In this document: positions 44,911-53,373 of the stretch, piece after piece
How positions within the stretch are numbered: the first letter of the stretch is position 1
How the letters are laid out: each line of letters begins with the position of its first letter
NCBI RefSeq assembly: GCF_002754195.1
Contig: NZ_PEEU01000001.1
Span: 1,736,001 to 1,800,000, forward strand
Length of the DNA: 64,000 nt
Origin: Flavobacterium sp. 9
GTDB lineage: Bacteria > Bacteroidota > Bacteroidia > Flavobacteriales > Flavobacteriaceae
Direction of reading: 5' to 3'
Made by a program: the position numbers and the translations under genes
Notes under the pieces: model-generated
What the model saw: only the letters and a program-made list of their open reading frames with translations
Told to the model about the DNA's origin: nothing
Database searches by the model: none

Positions 44911-46173
44911 TTGAAAATAAATAAACTTAATAGTATTATCCTTCTGGGACTTGTCGCCATTATTAGCATATTGGTGGCGCAATTGCTTTGGACCAAAGAG
45001 GCTTTTACTTTAGAACAGAAAAAACTAAGTCAGAAAGCAAATATTGCTTTACTGGAAGTTGCCAGAAAATTATACGAGGGAAAAGATCATGAATCTTCCT
45101 GCCAAAATCCTGTTCAGAAAATTTCGAACGACTATTATATTGTCAATGTCAATAATGCTTTTGAACCGGATATTTTAGAGTTTTACTTGAGAGCCGAATT
45201 CAAAAAAATGAACATTACGACTGATTTTGAATTTGCAATGTACAATTGCCAAAGTGACGAAATGGTCTATGGAAAATACATTTCATTTTCTGATAAAGAA
45301 CAGACGAAAAAAACAGTTTCGTTCCCAAAACATAAAAATTTAGTCTATTATTTTGCGGTACGTTTTCCTAATGAGACTACTTATTTATTTAGTTCGATGC
45401 GTTTTTGGTTTGTACTTTCTATTGCGCTTATTTTTATTTTATTGATTTATGTTTATTCGATTTTTACGCTTTTGCAGCAAAAGAAATATTCTGAGTTGCA
45501 ACGAGATTTTATCAATAATATGACGCATGAATTCAAAACTCCTTTGTCTTCGATTTTAATTGCTTCAAAATATTTAATTGAACAAAATCCGATTAAAGAC
45601 GATAAGAAACTTTATACTTATACTGACATTATTATCAATCAAAGCAATAAACTGAATCATCATATTGAGAAGATTCTAAACATTGCAAAATCCGATTATA
45701 CTCCATTAGAATTAAAAAAAGAGACTGTTTTAATTGTTCCGATTATTGAGGAAGTGATCGAAAATATTCAGTTAAAATATCCTGAAGCTTCTATTAAAAT
45801 TGAAAAACAATCAGATGAATATGCAATAGAAACTGATGTTTTTCATTTCTCCAATTTAGTTTATAATCTACTGGATAATGCTGTAAAATATTGCAATCAA
45901 AAACCTCAAATTATCATTCAGATACTAGTAGAAAATTCGACTTTGAAGCTAAAATTTATTGATAACGGAATTGGAATTGCTTCTAAAAACATTTCGTTTA
46001 TCTTTGATAAGTTTTACCGCGCTCAAAACGAAAAAAGCAATGAAGTAAATGGTTTTGGACTTGGTTTGTATTATGTAAAAGAAATTTGCAACTTGCATAA
46101 TTGGAAAATTAAAGCCGAAAATAATTTAGAAAATGGCACAACAATAACCTTGTCAATTCCTTATAAAAAATGA
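44911..46173 (+). CDS. Two-component sensor histidine kinase
   Basis: 420 residues. Membrane segments at about 8-27 and 166-187 enclose a periplasmic sensor region of about 140 residues without a known domain. HisKA has the phosphorylated His206 in NMTHEFKTPLSSI and the HATPase domain has NLLDNAVKYC, DNGIGIA and GFGLGLYYV. The start is a TTG at 44911, chosen because MKINKLNSIILLGLVAI is the natural beginning of the first membrane helix and no upstream ATG is available. It overlaps the downstream regulator gene by 4 nt (ATGA), so the two are translationally coupled. Confidence 0.92.
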   Translation: MKINKLNSIILLGLVAIISILVAQLLWTKEAFTLEQKKLSQKANIALLEVARKLYEGKDHESSCQNPVQKISNDYYIVNVNNAFEPDILEFYLRAEFKKMNITTDFEFAMYNCQSDEMVYGKYISFSDKEQTKKTVSFPKHKNLVYYFAVRFPNETTYLFSSMRFWFVLSIALIFILLIYVYSIFTLLQQKKYSELQRDFINNMTHEFKTPLSSILIASKYLIEQNPIKDDKKLYTYTDIIINQSNKLNHHIEKILNIAKSDYTPLELKKETVLIVPIIEEVIENIQLKYPEASIKIEKQSDEYAIETDVFHFSNLVYNLLDNAVKYCNQKPQIIIQILVENSTLKLKFIDNGIGIASKNISFIFDKFYRAQNEKSNEVNGFGLGLYYVKEICNLHNWKIKAENNLENGTTITLSIPYKK

Positions 46174-46853
46174 AACAATTCAAAATACTTTATACCGAAG
46201 ACGATGAAACTCTGGCGTTTTTAACCAAAGATAATTTGGAACAAAATAACTACGATGTTACACATTGCTGTGATGGTAATTTAGGTTTGGAAGCCTTTAA
46301 AAAAGAAAATTTTGACATTTGTATCTTTGATATAATGATGCCAAAAAAAGATGGTTTTGAATTGGCAACTGAGATTAGAAAAACCAATACTGACATTCCG
46401 ATTATTTTTCTTTCGGCCAAAACTTTAAAGGAAGATCGTATTAAAGGATTACGTCTTGGCGCCGATGATTATCTGGTGAAGCCTTTTAGTATCGAAGAAT
46501 TATTATTGAAAATTGAGATTTTCTTAAAGCGTTCACAGAAAAATGTTCCAGCGGAAAAAAATGTGTACGAAATTGGAAAATACCAGTTTGACACTAATAA
46601 TTTTATTCTATTTAACGAAAGCGAAAAAATCAGCCTTACACAACGTGAAGCTGAATTACTGAAGTTATTTCTTGACAATAAAAATTCGGTTTTAAAAAGG
46701 GAACAAATTCTGACCTCACTTTGGGGAACTGATGATTATTTTATGGGAAGAAGTCTGGATGTTTTTATTTCGCGTCTGCGTAAAATTCTGTCTAATGAAA
46801 AAGGAATTTCTATAGAAAACCTACACGGAATTGGTTTTAGATTTACAATGTAG
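46170..46853 (+). CDS. OmpR/PhoB-family response regulator
   Basis: 227 residues: receiver domain (about 4-118) with acidic residues EDD at 10-12, phosphoacceptor Asp54 in CIFDIMMPKKDG and Lys in LVKPFS, and a C-terminal winged helix (about 130-225, with SLTQREAELLKLFL and RSLDVFISRLRKIL). A DNA-binding regulator paired with the overlapping sensor kinase upstream. The target genes are unknown. Close Bacteroidota relatives form the RprXY-type kinase/regulator pairs, which is a family resemblance only. Confidence 0.94.
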   Translation: MKQFKILYTEDDETLAFLTKDNLEQNNYDVTHCCDGNLGLEAFKKENFDICIFDIMMPKKDGFELATEIRKTNTDIPIIFLSAKTLKEDRIKGLRLGADDYLVKPFSIEELLLKIEIFLKRSQKNVPAEKNVYEIGKYQFDTNNFILFNESEKISLTQREAELLKLFLDNKNSVLKREQILTSLWGTDDYFMGRSLDVFISRLRKILSNEKGISIENLHGIGFRFTM

Positions 46854-46909
46854 TTTTTTGACTATAAATATTTAAATTTTTGTATTTTTAATATCTAAAA
46901 TCCCCCGAT

Positions 46910-47674
46910 ATGAAATTACATCATTTACGTAACGCGACTTTAGTTATTGAAACTGATCAACATGTAATCTTAGTTGATCCTATGTTAGGAAAGCGAAAAA
47001 CGATTCCGCCTTTTACTTTCTTTCGTTATAAACCTAAGAGAAATCCGTTGGTTTCTTTGCCAAAAAATAGTCGGGATATTCTAAGCAGAGTAACACATTG
47101 TTTGATTACACATTTGCACCCTGATCATATTGACAAAGCCGGAGAAGTTTTTTTAAGACGCAAAAGCATTGCTGTTATTTGTAGTTCAAAAGATGAAAAA
47201 GTTTTGGCTAAACGAGGTTTAAATATTGCTCAAACTTTAGATTATTGGGAACCTCAACCTTTTCTGGATGGAAAAATCACCGGAATCCCTGCTATTCATG
47301 GATATGGTTTTGTTGCAAAATTAATGGGAAATGTAATGGGTTTTCATATCGAATTGCCAAATGAAAAATCAATTTATATAAGCTCAGATACTGTTTTTAC
47401 TGAACATGTAGAAAAAGTGTTAGTAGAGTTTAAACCTGATATTGCAACAGTTGCTTGCGGAACGGCAAGATTAGATATTGGTCAGCCTTTATTAATGAGA
47501 ATGAATGATATTTTGAAATTTGCGGCTCTTGCTCCGGGTAAAGTTTTTGCAAATCATTTAGAAGCTTTAAATCATTGTCCAACGACCAGAGAACAACTAA
47601 AAGCAGCTTTGGCAGAAAATGATCTTTTATCTAAAACGGCCATTCCTAATGATGGAACTTATGTAGAGTATTGA
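46910..47674 (+). CDS. Metallo-beta-lactamase-fold hydrolase (UlaG-like)
   Basis: 254 residues, no signal. N-terminal MBL fold with the metal-binding motif THLHPDHID (His68, His70, Asp72, His73), a further His in AIHGYGF and Asp in YISSDTVF, and a late His in ANHLEALNH. The opening MKLHHLRNATLVIETD is typical of the UlaG/COG2220 group, which includes lactonases and phosphodiesterases. The substrate cannot be inferred: the neighbours are a two-component system and a membrane protein of unknown function. Confidence 0.88.
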   Translation: MKLHHLRNATLVIETDQHVILVDPMLGKRKTIPPFTFFRYKPKRNPLVSLPKNSRDILSRVTHCLITHLHPDHIDKAGEVFLRRKSIAVICSSKDEKVLAKRGLNIAQTLDYWEPQPFLDGKITGIPAIHGYGFVAKLMGNVMGFHIELPNEKSIYISSDTVFTEHVEKVLVEFKPDIATVACGTARLDIGQPLLMRMNDILKFAALAPGKVFANHLEALNHCPTTREQLKAALAENDLLSKTAIPNDGTYVEY

Positions 47675-47723
47675 TTTTTTTTTGTTAAAGAATAAAATTA
47701 TTACTCAATTTCTATTTTAATAT

Positions 47724-47731
47724 TAAATTTG
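47724..47731 (+). promoter_or_regulatory. -7 box before the small membrane protein gene (TAAATTTG)
   Basis: TAnnTTTG match 23 nt before the ATG at 47755; no clear -33 box. Confidence 0.4.
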
Positions 47732-47754
47732 GTTTTCAATTCAAACCAAAATAC

Positions 47755-48282
47755 ATGAATGATTTTCTAAGAAAAATAAATTTCATCAAAGACATTGTCA
47801 TACAATTACCCGTTTCTAAAATAGATTTTATTGAAAAATTCAGAATTAATGTAGATGAATCTAATTTAAGTTATGAACCATTCGAAGTTTTTCAATCTAG
47901 TACAAATGAATATAAAGGCTATATTGAAAACAATTATTTTGAATTAAAAAAGAGAAGAAAATTATTTGACATGAATTACCCTTTTGCGAAAGTAACTGGA
48001 GAATTAACTCAGGAAAATGATCAATTAATCATAAACGCTGAAATTTCTTGTTTTAGAAAAAGAATGATTCTATTTCTAGTTGGCATACTTCTTTTTTATT
48101 CGCTTTTTTTTATAAGCATGGCTTTTAATAGTGAAAATAAAATCCCATTTTTTATCGTTCCATTTCTTTTAGTTCATATGTCACTAATGATAGGAGCTCC
48201 TTATTTTATAATACGAAAAATTGTAAATAAAATGGCTTATGATTTAGAAAGAGATTTTCATTATTGGGTAACAAAATACTAA
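47755..48282 (+). CDS. Small membrane protein of unknown function
   Basis: 175 residues, not recognised. The first 100 residues are a charged soluble region starting MNDFLRKINFIKD, followed by two predicted membrane helices (about 104-123 and 130-152) and a short Lys/Arg/Asp-rich tail ending YWVTKY. No signal peptide or lipobox. It has its own -7-like box and its stop lies 19 nt from the stop of the convergent radical SAM gene. Coding looks genuine because the frame is long, uninterrupted and has ordered hydrophobic segments. Confidence 0.7.
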   Translation: MNDFLRKINFIKDIVIQLPVSKIDFIEKFRINVDESNLSYEPFEVFQSSTNEYKGYIENNYFELKKRRKLFDMNYPFAKVTGELTQENDQLIINAEISCFRKRMILFLVGILLFYSLFFISMAFNSENKIPFFIVPFLLVHMSLMIGAPYFIIRKIVNKMAYDLERDFHYWVTKY

Positions 48283-48301
48283 TTAATTTATTTTTAAAAC
48301 T

Positions 48302-50518
48302 TTATAAAACTAATAAACCAAATTCGCGCAATGTATTAATTGGTTTTGAATACCAGAACAATTCAAAATCATCTAAATTGGTTTCAAAATCGGCTTTTAC
48401 TTCTTGAAAAGTATAGTTTTTAGCATTCGAAATTGTGATTTTAGTCAAAATATCGACAAGCCATTCGCCTTCTTCTTTATTGGTCTGAATGTTGAAGCTT
48501 TCCTTTTTATCATGAAAAGTAAAAGTCATCATTTCCCACGTTCTTCCTTTTTTAGATTTTGTAAAATGTTCTACAGAAGGTTTTCCGCCTAACCAAACTA
48601 CTTTTGCATTTGGTTTTGTATTAAAATCATTTCCTTCTTCGAGTGCATTAAAAATAAAATCGGGATCAATTTTCGTCTTCGGAATTTTAAAGTCGAACCA
48701 ATCTTGCAATTCATAATCAAAACATATTCCGTGCATGAAATTGAAGAGTGATTTCTTTAATCCAAAACTGAATTTATCGTGATTGATTCCTGTAGAATCT
48801 GTATAATCAATATCATTATTGGCAAAAGTTCCAATTGCTTCTGTTTTTTTTGTGACTCCAAATTTCTCCGGATATAAACCAACGGGACTATGCGCTGTCA
48901 TTGCAAATTGATGCCAGAAACCTGATTGCAAAATTCCGGCTTCAAACAATTGACGCACCATTTCGAGACTGTCAACGGTTTCCTGAATCGTTTGTGTTGG
49001 ATATCCGTACATTAAATAGGCATGAACCATGATTCCGGCTTCAGTGAAATTTCGGGTAACTTTTGCCACTTGTTCTACTGTTACACCTTTGTCAATTAAT
49101 TTTAATAATCGATCAGAAGCCACTTCTAAACCACCCGAAACGGCAATACAACCTGAAGCTTTCAATAAAAGACATAAATCTTTGGAGAAACTTTTTTCAA
49201 ATCGAATGTTTGTCCACCAGGTTACAGCAAGTTTTCGACGTAAAATTTCCAGAGCCAAAGCACGCATCAATGCCGGCGGAGCTGCTTCGTCTACAAAATG
49301 AAAACCATTTTGACCGGTTTGCTGCATCATGTCTTCCATTCGGTCGCATAATAAATTGGCAGCAACAGGTTCGTAAACTTTTATATAATCTAATGAAATA
49401 TCACAAAAAGTACATTTTCCCCAATAGCAACCGTGCGCCATTGTGAGTTTATTCCAACGGCCGTCGCTCCACATTCTATGCATTGGATTCACAATTTCGA
49501 TTACCGAAATATATTTATCCAAAGGCAAATCTGAGTAATCCGGCGTTCCTACATAAGCTTGTTTGTAATCATGCTTCAAGGAATTATTTTTGTAAATGAC
49601 TTTTCCGTCTTCTAAAAGAAAAGTTCTTTTGTAACGCTTCTCGTCCCTCGACTCCGCTCGGGATGACAAATTTTCAACAAGTTCTTCTATCGGAACTTCT
49701 CCGTCATCTAAAGTAATAAAATCAAAAAATTCAAAAACACGTGCGTCAGAAAGCGAACGTAATTCGGTATTTGGGAAACCTCCTCCCATCGAAATTTTGA
49801 TTTCGGGATGATTTTGTTTTATCCATTGTGCACATCGAAAAGCGCTATATAAATTCCCAGGAAAAGGAACAGAAATTAAAAATAATGTCGGTTTTATTGA
49901 TTCGATTTTCTCTTTCAAAAGTGAAATTAAAATCAAATCGATATAAGTCGGTTTTTGTTGTAAAGCTTCGTATAATTCATCAAACGAATTGGCGCTTCGG
50001 CCTAAACGCTCAGCATATCGGCTAAAGCCAAAATTTTCATCGACACATTCTACAATAAAATCTGAAATATCTTCAAGATATAAAGTCGCCAAATGTTTGG
50101 CTTTATCTTGCGTTCCCATTGTTCCAAAAGCCCAATCCAGTTCTTCTAATTGTGCAAATCGAGAAGCTTCGGGCAGAAAATCTTCCTGACAAATTTGTAA
50201 TGCCAATGTTGGATTTTTTCCTTGCAAAAACTGAATTACAGCGTCAATAGTTTTGATGTATTCGTCTTGTAATGCAAAAATACGTTTTGAATTATCAGAT
50301 GTTTCAGAACCTGAAACTTGAAACCTGAAACTTGAAAATTCAAACAAATCAATCAAACCTTTCTTCGAAAACAATTCCAATATCACATCTATACCTAAAT
50401 CAGCCTGAACCGATTCGATATTTTTAGTGTTTAGAAATCCTTTTATATATGCTGTCGCTGGATAAGGTGTATTCAGTTGGGTAAAAGGAGGCGTAACGAC
50501 GAAGAGTTTGGTTTTCAA
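48302..50518 (-). CDS. B12-binding-domain radical SAM protein with repeat-derived insertions
   Basis: 738 residues. The N-terminal half resembles a cobalamin-binding Rossmann region (LFLISVPFPGNLYSAF, ISMGGGFPNTEL), and the radical SAM core starts at CYWGKCTFC (Cys364, Cys369, Cys372), with HFVDEAAPPALMRAL and VSGGLEVAS following. Proteins of this layout methylate or rearrange unreactive carbons; the substrate is unknown. The start is a TTG at 50518, about 8 nt after the transcription start predicted from a TATTTTTG box; no in-frame ATG is near. Two segments (residues about 62-75 and 284-296) look like intergenic repeat DNA translated in frame. Confidence 0.85.
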   Translation of the reverse strand: MKTKLFVVTPPFTQLNTPYPATAYIKGFLNTKNIESVQADLGIDVILELFSKKGLIDLFEFSSFRFQVSGSETSDNSKRIFALQDEYIKTIDAVIQFLQGKNPTLALQICQEDFLPEASRFAQLEELDWAFGTMGTQDKAKHLATLYLEDISDFIVECVDENFGFSRYAERLGRSANSFDELYEALQQKPTYIDLILISLLKEKIESIKPTLFLISVPFPGNLYSAFRCAQWIKQNHPEIKISMGGGFPNTELRSLSDARVFEFFDFITLDDGEVPIEELVENLSSRAESRDEKRYKRTFLLEDGKVIYKNNSLKHDYKQAYVGTPDYSDLPLDKYISVIEIVNPMHRMWSDGRWNKLTMAHGCYWGKCTFCDISLDYIKVYEPVAANLLCDRMEDMMQQTGQNGFHFVDEAAPPALMRALALEILRRKLAVTWWTNIRFEKSFSKDLCLLLKASGCIAVSGGLEVASDRLLKLIDKGVTVEQVAKVTRNFTEAGIMVHAYLMYGYPTQTIQETVDSLEMVRQLFEAGILQSGFWHQFAMTAHSPVGLYPEKFGVTKKTEAIGTFANNDIDYTDSTGINHDKFSFGLKKSLFNFMHGICFDYELQDWFDFKIPKTKIDPDFIFNALEEGNDFNTKPNAKVVWLGGKPSVEHFTKSKKGRTWEMMTFTFHDKKESFNIQTNKEEGEWLVDILTKITISNAKNYTFQEVKADFETNLDDFELFWYSKPINTLREFGLLVL
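49643..49671 (-). repeat. Intergenic-type repeat fragment inside the radical SAM gene (CATCCCGAGCGGAGTCGAGG)
   Basis: On the minus strand this segment reads TGTCATCCCGAGCGG followed by AGTCGAGGGA, the pattern of dispersed TGTCAT...TCGA elements such as those at 33426 and 39085. It encodes roughly LSSRAESRDEK, in frame. Confidence 0.65.
50301..50340 (-). repeat. AAGTTTCAGG-type short tandem repeat inside the radical SAM gene
   Basis: On the minus strand, AAGTTTCAGGTTTC is repeated about twice and is translated as SSFRFQVSGSET. It is low-complexity and unlike its coding surroundings. Confidence 0.6.
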
Positions 50519-50532
50519 AAGAAATGTTTTTG

Positions 50533-50540
50533 CAAAAATA
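50533..50540 (-). promoter_or_regulatory. -7 box of the radical SAM gene (TATTTTTG)
   Basis: TAnnTTTG match 15 nt upstream of the TTG start, implying a very short leader. Confidence 0.45.
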
Positions 50541-50610
50541 AGGCATATTTAGTGACTTTTTATGAAAAGATTCAACTTGATATTTTAGTTTTCTTTTGTA
50601 GATATTTAAT

Positions 50611-50618
50611 TACATTTG
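50611..50618 (+). promoter_or_regulatory. -7 box of the first tandem T9SS gene (TACATTTG)
   Basis: Ends 21 nt before the ATG at 50639. The surrounding 28 bp (50592-50619) are identical to the region before the second paralogue at 53374. Confidence 0.6.
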
Positions 50619-50638
50619 CCGCAAGACAAATTATCCAA

Positions 50639-53233
50639 ATGAAACATAAATTACTTTTCCTTTTTATTTCTATATTTTTTTTCAATAGTATTAAAGCTCA
50701 GGATTTTCAATGGGTAAGGCAAATTGGAAATCAGCAAACTGATGAAGCTCAAGCCGTAGAAGTAGACAATGATGGTAATTCTTATTCTCTTGGTGTAGCA
50801 CAATCTTATACTTACGATCTTGATCCAACTCCTAATGGCACTCAAATTATTAATAATAGTTCTACTCCATTTTCTCCATACACAGATGTTTATTTAATAA
50901 AACTGAACAGCAATGGCGACTTTGTTTGGGGAAAAACATTTGGAGATTTAAAATCAGGACAATCTGCTTATGAAATAAAAATTGGACCCGATGGTAATAT
51001 TTATCTTCTTTTACAAACTGCAGAGCTTGTTCCAAATCAAATTAACTCCTATTTCACTATTATAAAAATTTCTCCTGATGGAAATGAGTTATCAAAAATT
51101 AAAATTAAAAATCCCGGTTCCATTTTTATCAATAGTTTTGATATTGACAATCAAAATAATCTTCTTGTTGGCGGCTGGTTTGTAAACTCACAAACGATAA
51201 ACATCAACAACACTGATGTAAAATTTGAATCACAAAATAGTATTGCTTCATACATTTTTAAACTAGATAATTCTGGAAATTTTATTTGGAAAAAAATATT
51301 TGATTATCCTGAGCCCTCTAACGTAAAAATTCACACAAAACCAGATGGAAACATTATTGCTGTAGTAAATACTTCAGATAAAGGTTATCCCATGTGTTCG
51401 ATATTTAATATTAATACGAGCAATGCAAATGTTATTTGGGAAAAAAAATTATCGCAGCAAGGCATAGAAACTTTTCATATTGATCGTAAGGGAAATATTA
51501 TTTCAGCTGGTACTAATGGAGTTTTTCAAGGTGCAGTAGATGTTGATCCGTCATCAAATGTGGTAAACACCTATTCTCAAAAATTTTTATTATGGCTTGA
51601 CAGTAATGGTAACTTCGTGGATTTAAAAGAATATTTTGTTGCACAATTTTCAGCAGACTTTCGTATGTGGCAAATAGAAAGTGATGCACAAAATAATATT
51701 TATTTAGTTGGTGATTTTGCCGGAAAAGTCGATGCGGATCCTTCTCTTAATAATTTTTTCTTAGAAAACCCTTATGGTTCGATTCAATATGGATCAGGTT
51801 ATGCCATAAAATTTGATTCAAATAGAAATTTTGAGAAAGCTTATATGCTAATTTCTAATTATCGTTCATTAGTAAAAGATATAAAAGTTAAAAATAAAAG
51901 TATATATCTTTTAGGTGACTTTAATGGCGAATGTGATTTCGATCCAGGTGTTGGCAGTCAAATATTTGATTCTTTACATAATGGAGGTGTACTAACATCA
52001 GATGGTTTTATTGTTAAACTCAGTCCGTGTGATCCTTCGAAACCTGATGGTGAAGAAAGTCAACTTTTTTGTACAAGTCAAAATGCAACAATAGGCGATT
52101 TAACTCCACATTTTAGTGGAATAAAATGGTATGATTCAGCGACAAATGGAAATATTCTGTCGCCTACTTCTGCTCTGGAGAATGGAAAAACGTACTATGC
52201 TTCTCAATCATCAAACAGTTGTGAAACGGAACGATTAGCTGTTACGGTAACAATTACCAATACGCCTTCTGCTCCGGCAATAAATACAAGTCCTATATTT
52301 TGCAAAAAGGAAAATGCAACTTTAAGCAATATTAAAATGTCAGGGCAAAATATAAAATGGTACAACACCAATATTGATGCTGCAGCTTTACCTAATAGTA
52401 CTTTATTAGAGGACAACAAGATATATTATGCATCGCAAACAAACGGATGTGAAAGCGACAGAACACCTGTTTTAGTTCGAATTTACGATACAGAACTGCC
52501 ATCAGGAAATAATACTCAACATTTTTGCAGGACTGAATTTGCAACTATTGAAAATATTACTATAAATGGAACTGACCTCAAATGGTATGATTCTGCATCA
52601 AACGGAAATGTTTTAGAAAAAAACGATCTATTACAAAATGGCATTTATTATGTCACACAAATAAAAAACAACTGCGAAAGCGAGAGGCTTGCAGTAACCA
52701 TAATAATTGTAGACACTCCAAACCCTATTGCCAATTCTCCGCAAACATTTTGTATTCAAAAAAATGCTAAAATCAGCGATATTGATATTAATGGCGAAAA
52801 TATAAAATGGTTTGAAAGTCTATCCGTTAATACTACTTTATCAGAATCAACATTGCTTCAAAACGACATTACTTATTATGCTTCGCAAACAATAAACAAT
52901 TGCGAAAGTGACAGAATTCCGGTAATGATAAAAGTTCTTGAAGCTACTACTGGCGACTGTATTAATTTTGTTGATGAACTTCCTTTTCCAAAATTTTTCA
53001 CTCCAAACAATGATACTTATAATGATTACTGGACAATTGATTTTACATATTTAGCGCCAAATACAGGAATCAAAATATTTGATCGCTATGGAAAATTAAT
53101 CAAAGAATTAGTTAATAATGGAAGTTGGGACGGTAACTTTCTTGATCAGGAACAACCTGCATCTGATTATTGGTTTACTGTAACAAGATTAAACGGAACC
53201 GAATATAGAGGGCATTTTAGTTTAAAACGATAA
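50639..53233 (+). CDS. Large T9SS type B surface protein, paralogue 1
   Basis: 864 residues from the ATG at 50639, where MKHKLLFLFISIFFFNSIKAQ is a clear signal peptide; an in-frame ATG at 50477 would give a long non-signal extension across the promoter and is rejected. An N-terminal SBBP-like beta-propeller region (about 22-460) is followed by four Cys-containing Ig-like modules of about 75 residues, each with the pattern FC..xNATI..I...G..IKWY...TYYASQ..N.CES, and a CHU_C type B sorting domain from about FFTPNNDTYNDYW to the end. Predicted to be exported by the type IX system to the cell surface. The last 171 codons are nearly identical to paralogue 2. Confidence 0.9.
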   Translation: MKHKLLFLFISIFFFNSIKAQDFQWVRQIGNQQTDEAQAVEVDNDGNSYSLGVAQSYTYDLDPTPNGTQIINNSSTPFSPYTDVYLIKLNSNGDFVWGKTFGDLKSGQSAYEIKIGPDGNIYLLLQTAELVPNQINSYFTIIKISPDGNELSKIKIKNPGSIFINSFDIDNQNNLLVGGWFVNSQTININNTDVKFESQNSIASYIFKLDNSGNFIWKKIFDYPEPSNVKIHTKPDGNIIAVVNTSDKGYPMCSIFNINTSNANVIWEKKLSQQGIETFHIDRKGNIISAGTNGVFQGAVDVDPSSNVVNTYSQKFLLWLDSNGNFVDLKEYFVAQFSADFRMWQIESDAQNNIYLVGDFAGKVDADPSLNNFFLENPYGSIQYGSGYAIKFDSNRNFEKAYMLISNYRSLVKDIKVKNKSIYLLGDFNGECDFDPGVGSQIFDSLHNGGVLTSDGFIVKLSPCDPSKPDGEESQLFCTSQNATIGDLTPHFSGIKWYDSATNGNILSPTSALENGKTYYASQSSNSCETERLAVTVTITNTPSAPAINTSPIFCKKENATLSNIKMSGQNIKWYNTNIDAAALPNSTLLEDNKIYYASQTNGCESDRTPVLVRIYDTELPSGNNTQHFCRTEFATIENITINGTDLKWYDSASNGNVLEKNDLLQNGIYYVTQIKNNCESERLAVTIIIVDTPNPIANSPQTFCIQKNAKISDIDINGENIKWFESLSVNTTLSESTLLQNDITYYASQTINNCESDRIPVMIKVLEATTGDCINFVDELPFPKFFTPNNDTYNDYWTIDFTYLAPNTGIKIFDRYGKLIKELVNNGSWDGNFLDQEQPASDYWFTVTRLNGTEYRGHFSLKR

Positions 53234-53259
53234 AAATAATTTCATTCAAAAATTGTAAT

Positions 53260-53306
53260 AAAGCCGATTTTGATTCTTCTAATAAGGATTCAAAATCGGC
53301 TTTTTA
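53260..53306 (+). terminator. Terminator between the tandem T9SS paralogues
   Basis: AAAGCCGATTTTGA (53260-53273) pairs perfectly with TCAAAATCGGCTTT (53290-53303) and is followed by Ts. It shows that the two paralogues are separate transcription units. Confidence 0.85.
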
Positions 53307-53345
53307 ACATGTTGCCTTTTAAATTGTCTTTTGTAGATATTTAAT

Positions 53346-53353
53346 TACATTTG
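53346..53353 (+). promoter_or_regulatory. -7 box of the second tandem T9SS gene (TACATTTG)
   Basis: Same box, same 21-nt spacing to the ATG and same flanks as in paralogue 1, indicating that the promoter was duplicated with the gene. Confidence 0.6.
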
Positions 53354-53373
53354 CGACAAGCCAAATTTTCAAA

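Noticed and set aside
50477..50638. N-terminal extension of the first tandem T9SS protein
   Set aside because: The extension crosses the promoter conserved with the second paralogue and places the signal peptide 54 residues inside the protein.
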